Assembly (NCBI GenBank): GCA_035554635.1
Contig: DATMIB010000149.1
Location: forward strand, 1 to 32,606
Reading direction: 5' to 3'
DNA: 32,606 bases
From: RPQJ01 sp035554635
GTDB lineage: Bacteria; Pseudomonadota; Gammaproteobacteria; Steroidobacterales; Steroidobacteraceae
Translations under genes and position numbers: made by a program
The notes under the pieces: generated by a model
The model's database searches: none
What the model saw: only the letters and a program-made list of their open reading frames with translations
What the model was told of the DNA's origin: nothing
Shown: piece after piece, positions 26,708 to 32,606 of the stretch
How positions within the stretch are numbered: the first letter of the stretch is position 1
Layout of the letters: every line of letters begins with the position of its first letter

Positions 26708-26880
26708 TGCGTGGCATCCGCGTCTGGACTCCGGCGCGACGAGCTTGCAGAATGCGCGCCGCGCGCTTCGGGCTTCGCTCTGCGCGATCGCTCTGCCGCG
26801 CTGTTACCACCAAGTTCACCTTGCGGGTTTAGTCCACCAGCGCGGCGGAGCGACCTTCGCCGCCACGCGAGGCTTGCCGC

Positions 26881-28170
26881 ATGATGTCGACCGACACCGT
26901 CCAGGCACCTGCGAACTCCACCCGGCGCGTGCTGTTCGCGAGCCTGATCGGCACGACGATCGAGTTCTTCGACTTCTACATCTACGCGACGGCCGCGGTG
27001 CTCGTCTTCCCGCAGCTGTTCTTCCCGCCTGGCGACCCGACGCTCGCGACGCTGCAGTCGTTCGCGACGTTCGCGCTCGCGTTCTTCGCGCGCCCGGTGG
27101 GTTCGGCGCTGTTCGGTCACTTCGGCGACCGCGTCGGCCGCAAGGCGACCCTGGTCGCGGCGCTGCTGACGATGGGCCTCTCCACCGTGGCGATCGGCCT
27201 GCTGCCGCCGTACGCGTCGATCGGCATCGCCGCGCCGCTGCTGCTCGCGCTGTGCCGGCTCGGCCAGGGCATCGGCCTCGGTGGCGAATGGGGCGGTGCC
27301 GTGCTGCTCGCGGTCGAGAACGCGCCCCCGGGCAAGCGCGCATGGTTCGGCATGTTCCCTCAGCTCGGCGCCCCGATCGGCTTCGTCTGCTCGACCGGCG
27401 TGTTCCTGTTGCTGAGCCAGTGGCTCGACGACGCGCAGTTCCTTGCCTGGGGCTGGCGCATCCCGTTCCTGGCGAGTGCGTTGCTCGTGCTCATCGGGCT
27501 CTGGGTCCGGCTGCGTCTCACCGAGACGCCCGACTTCGCGCGCGCGCTCGCCCGCGACGAGCGCGTCGCACTGCCGATCGTCGAGGTCGTGCGGCGCCAC
27601 CCGCGCGCCCTGGTGCTCGGCCTGTTCGCCGCCACCGCGACGTTCGTGCTGTTCTACCTGATGACCGTGTTCGCGCTGAGCTGGGGCACCACGTCGCTCG
27701 GGTTCGCGCGCACGGAGTTCCTGCAGCTGCAGATGGTCGGCGTGCTGTTCTTCGCGCTGACGATCCCGCTGTCTGCCGTCTACGCCGAACGCCACGGCAC
27801 GCAGGGGGTGCTGATCGTCGCGCAGGTGGCGATCGTGCTGTTCGGGCTCGTGTTCGCGCCACTGTTTGCGAGCGGCGCGACGTGGGCGGTCGTGCTGTGC
27901 CTGACGTTCGGGCTCGGCGTGATGGGCTTCACGTACGGGCCGCTCGGCACCGGCCTCGGCGAACTCTTTCCGACCGCCGTGCGCTACACGGGCACGTCGC
28001 TCGCCTTCAACGGCGCCGGCATCGTCGGCGCCTCGCTTGCGCCGTACCTCGCGACCTGGCTCGCGACGCGTTACGGCCTGCTCGCGGTCGGGGTTTACCT
28101 CTCCGCGGCGGGGTTCGTGTCGTTGCTGGCGCTGCTGGGGCTGCGCAGCCGTCGACGGCTGCCGGCGTAG
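26881..28170 (+). CDS. MFS transporter, metabolite:H+ symporter (MHS) family
   Basis: 429 residues with about 12 transmembrane helices. TM1 reads SLIGTTIEFFDFYIYATAA, the MHS signature (G-x-x-x-E-x-x-D-F). GDRVGRK (82-88) is the major-facilitator loop motif, and GLGGEWGGAVLLAVENAP in TM4-5 is also typical of MHS members (shikimate, proline/betaine, alpha-ketoglutarate, citrate carriers). Substrate unknown. GAGG sits 8 bases before the ATG pair at 26881/26884. The 173-base gap 26708-26880 holds no recognisable gene, riboswitch or tRNA. The last 76 bases overlap the opposing methyltransferase gene. Possibly imports an organic acid linked to the nearby acyl-CoA genes; that is inference. Confidence 0.93.
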   Translation: MMSTDTVQAPANSTRRVLFASLIGTTIEFFDFYIYATAAVLVFPQLFFPPGDPTLATLQSFATFALAFFARPVGSALFGHFGDRVGRKATLVAALLTMGLSTVAIGLLPPYASIGIAAPLLLALCRLGQGIGLGGEWGGAVLLAVENAPPGKRAWFGMFPQLGAPIGFVCSTGVFLLLSQWLDDAQFLAWGWRIPFLASALLVLIGLWVRLRLTETPDFARALARDERVALPIVEVVRRHPRALVLGLFAATATFVLFYLMTVFALSWGTTSLGFARTEFLQLQMVGVLFFALTIPLSAVYAERHGTQGVLIVAQVAIVLFGLVFAPLFASGATWAVVLCLTFGLGVMGFTYGPLGTGLGELFPTAVRYTGTSLAFNGAGIVGASLAPYLATWLATRYGLLAVGVYLSAAGFVSLLALLGLRSRRRLPA

Positions 28171-29375
28171 AGATCGAACAGCAGCAACCGGCACGGGATG
28201 CTGCCGTTCATCAGCGCGATCGAGCGACTGGGCTTGAGCCCGATCGCCTTGTACGGCGACGCCTCGGCGGCGAGGATCGCCGCGCGCCAGCCGCCGAAGC
28301 GCTGCTTCAGCACGTCGCCCACCTCGCCGTAGAGCTGTGCGACGTCGGTCGTCGCTCCGCCGATGCGCTCGCCGTAGGGCAGGTTCGTGACGAGCAGGCC
28401 CGGCTCGCCCGGGGGCTCGACGTCCTGCACCCGCGAGGTGGCGAACTGCACGTAGCGTTCGACGCGGGCCTTGAGCGCGCTCTTGCGTGCCATCTCGACG
28501 TACTTCGGCTCGATGTCGGAGGCCACCACCGGTGCGCGCGGTGTCTCGAGCTTCGCGAGGCGCACGCGGTCCTGCGTCGCGCGCCAGAGCGGCCGGTCGA
28601 AGTCCCTTAGCCACTCGAAGTTGAACTCGCCCTTGCGGCGATGGATCTGCGGCGCCTTGTCGACCGCGATCATCGCGGCCTCGATCGCGAGCGTGCCGCT
28701 GCCGCACATCGGGTCGAGGAACGGCTGCGTGCCGTCGTAGCCCGCGTAGCGCAGGATCGCGGCCGCCAGCGTCTCCTTGAGCGGGGCCGGGTGACCCGAC
28801 TCGCGGTAGCCGCGCTTGTGCAGCGACTTGCCGGTCGTGTCGAAGCTGAGCGTGCAGCGGCCGCGCGCGACGTGCGCGACGACCACGACCCTGGGCTCCC
28901 CGGTGTCGACCTTCGGTTCACCGGCGCCGGCAGCCGCGAAGCTGGCGCGGATGCCTTCGCGGACCTGGGTGATCACCTGCTTCGGGCCGAGGCTGCCGCC
29001 GGCAGCGGCATCCGCGCCGAGACACTCGACCATGAATCCGTGACGGGCGTCGAACCAGTCGGGCCAGTGCAACCGCCGCACCTGCGAATAGAGCATCGGA
29101 CCGTTTTGCGCGGGCAAGGTCTTGAGGACCCGCAGCAGCCGACTCGCCGTGCGCAGCCGCAGGTGCAGTTCGTAGTACAGCGCCGGCTCGACCGTGAATT
29201 CGATGGCACGAAACCCCGGCCGCAGGTCCTGTACGCCGAGCGACTGCAGCTCCAGGGCGAGCGCGGCCTTCGTCTCCTCGGGACACGTGGCGACCAGGTG
29301 GAGACGTTGCGTGACCGGATGCTCCGCAACCGGGTCGGCCGCGGTGACGGGGTCGTCGGCGTGCGGCTCGCTCAC
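28095..29375 (-). CDS. RlmL-like THUMP-domain class I RNA methyltransferase
   Basis: 426 residues with a GTG start at 29375, overlapping the META gene stop as GTGA. A THUMP RNA-binding domain occupies about 65-180. The SAM-binding Rossmann core begins at FLDPMCGSGTLAIEAAM (219-235), with acidic motif ASDIEPKYVEMA (285-296). The catalytic motif reads TNLPYGERIGG (330-340), where RlmL proteins usually have NPPYGER; Leu replaces the first Pro. SIALMNGSIPCRLLLFDLYAG closes the fold. Relatives (N-terminal half of E. coli RlmKL) make m2G2445 in 23S rRNA, so the same is the best guess. The last about 20 residues are a basic, Ser-rich tail encoded in the region overlapping the opposing MFS gene by 76 bases. 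Confidence 0.88.
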   Translation of the reverse strand: MSEPHADDPVTAADPVAEHPVTQRLHLVATCPEETKAALALELQSLGVQDLRPGFRAIEFTVEPALYYELHLRLRTASRLLRVLKTLPAQNGPMLYSQVRRLHWPDWFDARHGFMVECLGADAAAGGSLGPKQVITQVREGIRASFAAAGAGEPKVDTGEPRVVVVAHVARGRCTLSFDTTGKSLHKRGYRESGHPAPLKETLAAAILRYAGYDGTQPFLDPMCGSGTLAIEAAMIAVDKAPQIHRRKGEFNFEWLRDFDRPLWRATQDRVRLAKLETPRAPVVASDIEPKYVEMARKSALKARVERYVQFATSRVQDVEPPGEPGLLVTNLPYGERIGGATTDVAQLYGEVGDVLKQRFGGWRAAILAAEASPYKAIGLKPSRSIALMNGSIPCRLLLFDLYAGSRRRLRSPSSASNDTNPAAER

Positions 29376-30163
29376 TCGGCGCCCGTCCGGTGCAGCACGA
29401 GCGCGATCGCGCCGTCGGCCGTGCGCAGTTCGAGCCGGTCGCCTTCGACGCGCGCCGACGCGACGCTCGCCAGCGCATCGAGGAACGCCCGCTCCTGCTC
29501 CATCACGCCCGGTTGCAGGCAGGCCATCCGCGTGGCGATGGGCGGATCGAAGCCGAGCGCCGTGCCGCCGCGCCTGACGCGTGTCTGGTAGCGATTGCAT
29601 CCCGCCGTGCCCGCGGCCGTGTCGTCGGCGCCGAAGACGAGCGTCACGTCGTGCCCGGGCAGCACGCTCACGACGGCGTTGCGGCCGTTGTTGATGCCCG
29701 TGGCGCGCCACGAGGTCCCGGACAGTTCCGCCGACTGCGCCACGAAGCGCGCGAGCACGGCTTCGCGCGCATCGAGCAGCGTGAGCCCGCCCGTGTCCAC
29801 GCGCACGCGCGACGCTCCGAGCAGCGCCTGCATGAAGAGGCGGGCCTGCTCGTCGACTTCGGGCGTGCAGGCCATCTGCGTCGCGGCGACACCGGGCAAC
29901 ACCTTGAAGCCGTCGCCGTCCACCTCGTAGCGGCCGGAATAGCGGTTGCAGCCGTCGGAGCCGGCCACGTGACCCTCGGCGAACTGCAGCGTCGGCCGGC
30001 CGCGTTCGAGTGGCGTGCGACCGGACAGCGACGCCAGCACCCACGCGGTCCCGTCGAGCACCGGTGCCACCTGTGACGGCCTCACGTGGGTCGTATCACT
30101 GCACGCGCCCACCGCGAGCGCGCAGGCCAGCATCACGGCGTGCGGCCGCATCGATGGACACAT
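29372..30163 (-). CDS. Lipoprotein with two META (HslJ-like) domains
   Basis: 263 residues. The lipoprotein signal ends ALAVGAC (Cys21). Two META domains follow: about 36-140 (LDGTAWVLASLSG ... GSDGCNRYSGRYE ... ATQMACTPE) and about 146-258 (SGTSWRATGINNG ... GTAGCNRYQTRV ... ATRMACLQP). Each repeats the family's GCNRY and MAC pair, whose cysteines may form a disulfide. META/HslJ proteins are envelope proteins tied to heat or antibiotic resistance; mechanism unknown. ATG at 30163 with GGAG about 10 bases upstream; ATG at 30151 is an alternative. Overlaps the methyltransferase start by 4 bases, so they form an operon, an odd pairing of envelope and rRNA-modification genes. Confidence 0.9.
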   Translation of the reverse strand: MCPSMRPHAVMLACALAVGACSDTTHVRPSQVAPVLDGTAWVLASLSGRTPLERGRPTLQFAEGHVAGSDGCNRYSGRYEVDGDGFKVLPGVAATQMACTPEVDEQARLFMQALLGASRVRVDTGGLTLLDAREAVLARFVAQSAELSGTSWRATGINNGRNAVVSVLPGHDVTLVFGADDTAAGTAGCNRYQTRVRRGGTALGFDPPIATRMACLQPGVMEQERAFLDALASVASARVEGDRLELRTADGAIALVLHRTGAE

Positions 30164-30195
30164 GGGGGGAGTCTCCGGGTCGGGTCACGCGCGAC

Positions 30196-30201
30196 AGTCT
30201 A
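30196..30201 (-). promoter_or_regulatory. Candidate -10 element for the META-methyltransferase operon
   Basis: TAGACT on the minus strand, 33 bases before the ATG at 30163, within the 67-base gap after the hybrid kinase stop. No recognisable -35. Confidence 0.35.
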
Positions 30202-30230
30202 GACGACCGCGGACGGCGGGGCGGGAACGG

Positions 30231-32606
30231 TCAGACGGCGCTGAGGCGGCGGCGCGACAACCAGCGCAGCAGGCACTCGTACAACCCGGCCGGGTTCACC
30301 GGCTTGGCGAGGTGGTCGTTCATGCCCGCCTCGAGGCAGCGCTCGCGGTCCTCGATGAACGCGTTGGCGGTCATCGCCACGATCGGGATGTCTGCCCACC
30401 CCGGCAGCTTGCGGATTTCGCGCGTGGCCTCGAGCCCGTCCATCTCGGGCATCTGCACGTCCATCAGCACCAGCTGGTAGTGCTTGCGCCGCGCCATCGC
30501 AACCGCCTCGCGGCCGTCGTTCGCGGCCGAGACGACGAGCCCGGCCTTGCCGAGCAGCAACCGGGCGACCTCGCGGTTCACCTCGTTGTCCTCGGCCAGC
30601 AGGATCTCGGCACCGCTGTGCAGGCGGCGCAGTTCGGCCTCGGCCGCGGGTGGCTTGCGAGCCGCATCGGTCGTCGCGAATGCGTCGGGCCGCCGGCGCA
30701 ACTGTGCGGTGAACCAGAACGTGCTGCCGTTGCCAGGCCGGCTCGACACGCCGGCCTCGCCGTCCATCAGTTCGGCGAGTCGACGCGTGATGGCGAGGCC
30801 GAGCCCGGAGCCCTGGTGGCGTCGACTCGCGGACGCGTCGGCCTGTTCGAACGGCGCGAACAGCTTGGCCTGTGTCTCGAGCGAGATGCCGACGCCGGTG
30901 TCGGCCACCTCGAACCGTACCAGCAATCGGTCATCGTGCTCTTCGAGCACGCTCGCGCGCAGGTTGATCGAGCCGGCTTCGGTGAACTTGACGGCATTGC
31001 CGAGGTAGTTGAGCAACGCCTGGCGCAGTCGCATCGGGTCGCCGATCAGCACGGACGGCAGGCCGCCGGTGTCGCTGCGGAAAACGAGCCCCTTGGCCTG
31101 GATACGGTCGTAGATCTGCGAGTGGACCTGGTCGAACAAGGCCTGGGGTGAGAACTCGACGGCTTCGAGCGTGAACTTGCCGGCCTCGATCTTCGAGAAG
31201 TCGAGCACGTCGTTGAGCACGGCCAGCAGGTGGTTGGCGGCCTCGCTGATCTTCGCGAGCTTGTCCTTGCTGCGCGTGTCGGAAAGGTCTTCGGCCAGCA
31301 GGTGCGTGAGCCCGAGGATCGCGTTCATCGGCGTGCGGATCTCGTGGCTCATGTTCGCGAGGAAGGCGCTCTTGGCGAGGCTCGCGGTCTCGGCCTGCGC
31401 CTTGGCCACGACGAGTTCCTCGGTGCGTTCTTCGACGCGCTTCTCCAGCTCCGCGTTGAGCTTGCGGACCTGTTCCTCGGCCTTGCGGAACCCCGTGACG
31501 TCCTCGGTGAAGATGACGATGCCGCCGACGCTGCCGTCCGCGGCGTGCCACGGCCAGACCTCCCAGCGCAAGTACTGCACCCTGCCGTCGCTGCGGTCGA
31601 AGCGGTCGTCGTCGGAACGTATGTGCTCGCCGGCGAGGCCGCGCCGGTGCACCTCGCGCCACTCGTCCGGCAGGTCGGGAAACACGTCGTAGTGCAACGC
31701 GCCGAGAAACTCCTGGTCGCCACGTCCGAAGTCCGAACGCCAGCGGCGGCTCGCGGCGAGGTACCGCATGTCGCGGTCGAACATCGCGAGCGCTGCGGGC
31801 GCGTGCTCGATGAACAGCCGCAGGCGCTCGTTGGTCTCGCGCAGCTCCCCTTCGCGTTGTTCGCGAAACGATGCGCTCCAGAACAGCACCGCGATGATGA
31901 TCGCGAGGCCAACCGCGGTCGCCAGCGCGGCGCCGAACTCGAGGCCGAACACGCCGTGCATCTGCGCCTCGATACGCACCCAGAACAGCCCCGGCACCGC
32001 CACGAGCACGACCGGCAGGAATCGACGCAGCGTCAGTCCGCCGACGCTGCGGTTCGCGAGCGCCGCGGCCCAGCCGTGTTCGATGCGCACGAGAACGACG
32101 CCGGCGGCCAGCGCGACCGCAGCCAGCGACGACACCAGCTCGAGGATCGGCGGCCGGCCGGTCGCGCCGTGAACCGCGATGAACAGGGAGTTGAGCCCGG
32201 CAACCAGTGCGGGAACGGCGCTCGCCACCGCGTAGCGGTGCGCCAGGCGCGTGCGCGCCGGTTCGTCTTCGGCGAGGAGCGCCAGCGCGATGGCCAGCGT
32301 GGCGTAGATGAATGCGTTGGCGACCCGCGTCACGGGCCCCGCGGGCGACACCAGGACCGCGCCGGCGCCGAGCAGCAACACCGAGGCGGCGGCTGACCGG
32401 ACGAGCCAGCGGTGCTCGCGGATCGGGCCGCGACACGGCACCGACAACGCAACCGCGCCACTGACCAGCAGCAGGCCGACGAGCCCCATGACGGCCGCCA
32501 GGCGCGGCATGCCGGTCGCCAGGGTCGAGGACGCCGCGAGAAACACGCCGAGTGCACCGGCGACGAACGCCAGCAGACCGGCCGCTTGTCGAAAGCGGGT
32601 GACGAG
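30231..32606 (-). CDS. Hybrid sensor histidine kinase with receiver domain (N-terminus beyond window)
   Basis: The reading frame is open to the window edge, and the edge codons read as part of a hydrophobic helix (AAGLLAFVAGALGVF), so the true start lies outside. A GTG at 32546 is internal. Numbered from that codon: six or seven membrane helices to about 225, a PAS domain at about 240-355, a coiled coil, then HisKA with H401 in MSHEIRTPMNAI. The ATPase has NYLGNAVKF, ADTGVGIS and GSGLGLAITRRL. A C-terminal receiver domain (about 646-765) has acidic pair E652/D653, phospho-acceptor D696 in LVLMDVQMPEMDG and K748. No Hpt domain or partner gene follows, so phosphate must pass to a protein encoded elsewhere. 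Confidence 0.93.
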   Translation of the reverse strand, partial: LVTRFRQAAGLLAFVAGALGVFLAASSTLATGMPRLAAVMGLVGLLLVSGAVALSVPCRGPIREHRWLVRSAAASVLLLGAGAVLVSPAGPVTRVANAFIYATLAIALALLAEDEPARTRLAHRYAVASAVPALVAGLNSLFIAVHGATGRPPILELVSSLAAVALAAGVVLVRIEHGWAAALANRSVGGLTLRRFLPVVLVAVPGLFWVRIEAQMHGVFGLEFGAALATAVGLAIIIAVLFWSASFREQREGELRETNERLRLFIEHAPAALAMFDRDMRYLAASRRWRSDFGRGDQEFLGALHYDVFPDLPDEWREVHRRGLAGEHIRSDDDRFDRSDGRVQYLRWEVWPWHAADGSVGGIVIFTEDVTGFRKAEEQVRKLNAELEKRVEERTEELVVAKAQAETASLAKSAFLANMSHEIRTPMNAILGLTHLLAEDLSDTRSKDKLAKISEAANHLLAVLNDVLDFSKIEAGKFTLEAVEFSPQALFDQVHSQIYDRIQAKGLVFRSDTGGLPSVLIGDPMRLRQALLNYLGNAVKFTEAGSINLRASVLEEHDDRLLVRFEVADTGVGISLETQAKLFAPFEQADASASRRHQGSGLGLAITRRLAELMDGEAGVSSRPGNGSTFWFTAQLRRRPDAFATTDAARKPPAAEAELRRLHSGAEILLAEDNEVNREVARLLLGKAGLVVSAANDGREAVAMARRKHYQLVLMDVQMPEMDGLEATREIRKLPGWADIPIVAMTANAFIEDRERCLEAGMNDHLAKPVNPAGLYECLLRWLSRRRLSAV

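Noticed and set aside
26708..26880. Possible RNA element before the MHS transporter
   Set aside because: No tRNA cloverleaf and no known riboswitch core; only 4-base stems were found.
29376..30044. Extension of the methyltransferase frame upstream of 29375
   Set aside because: It overlaps the META lipoprotein in another frame, and the THUMP domain is complete from the GTG at 29375.

Overview
The window is high-GC (about 70% G+C by eye), densely coding bacterial chromosome. It has no rRNA, tRNA, phage, transposase or CRISPR. The gene content points to a Gram-negative pseudomonadote, most likely a gammaproteobacterium near the Xanthomonadales: an RND pump with a lipoprotein outer-membrane channel, an FkpA-like FKBP, an RlmL-like methyltransferase, a DUF2868/DUF3482 pair, tandem secreted amidohydrolases, and a CCCTCTCCCG/CGGGAGAGGG dispersed repeat. 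The lineage is inference; no marker gene settles it.

Layout. (1) 1-2758, minus: two overlapping exported amidohydrolase-fold proteins. The upstream one has its metal ligands; the downstream one, cut by the window edge, has lost the HxH pair. (2) 2911-4670: a PaiB-like FMN-binding protein, a small secreted protein of unknown function, and a VOC/glyoxalase-fold protein. (3) 4777-10605, minus: a complete tripartite RND efflux operon (adaptor, pump, outer-membrane factor) with overlapping genes and no local regulator. (4) 10887-12548, plus: a periplasmic FKBP prolyl isomerase and an alpha/beta hydrolase. (5) 12534-15197, minus: an orphan membrane histidine kinase. (6) 15278-18351, minus: the DUF2868 membrane protein and DUF3482 GTPase pair, with a dispersed repeat inserted in frame in the DUF2868 gene. 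(7) 18454-20636, plus: an ABC exporter half-transporter and a 36-residue membrane peptide. (8) 20647-22944: an ACAD10/11-like acyl-CoA dehydrogenase divergent from a LysR regulator. (9) 23008-26707: a Pat-type fusion (NDP-forming acyl-CoA synthetase plus GNAT) divergent from a histone-deacetylase-family protein. This is a plausible writer/eraser pair for lysine acylation. (10) 26881-28170, plus: an MHS-family transporter. (11) 28095-32606, minus: an RlmL-like THUMP methyltransferase, a tandem META-domain lipoprotein, and a hybrid histidine kinase that runs off the right edge.

The genes fall into envelope maintenance and efflux, acyl-CoA metabolism with protein acylation control, and signal transduction. 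No obvious defence or mobile island is present. The strongest leads are the acyltransferase/deacylase pair, the repeat-interrupted DUF2868 gene, the amidohydrolase that lacks its metal site, a 7-bp tandem repeat beside a candidate promoter, and a recurrent -10-like hexamer in front of many genes. Most other long open frames opposite these genes are by-products of high GC.
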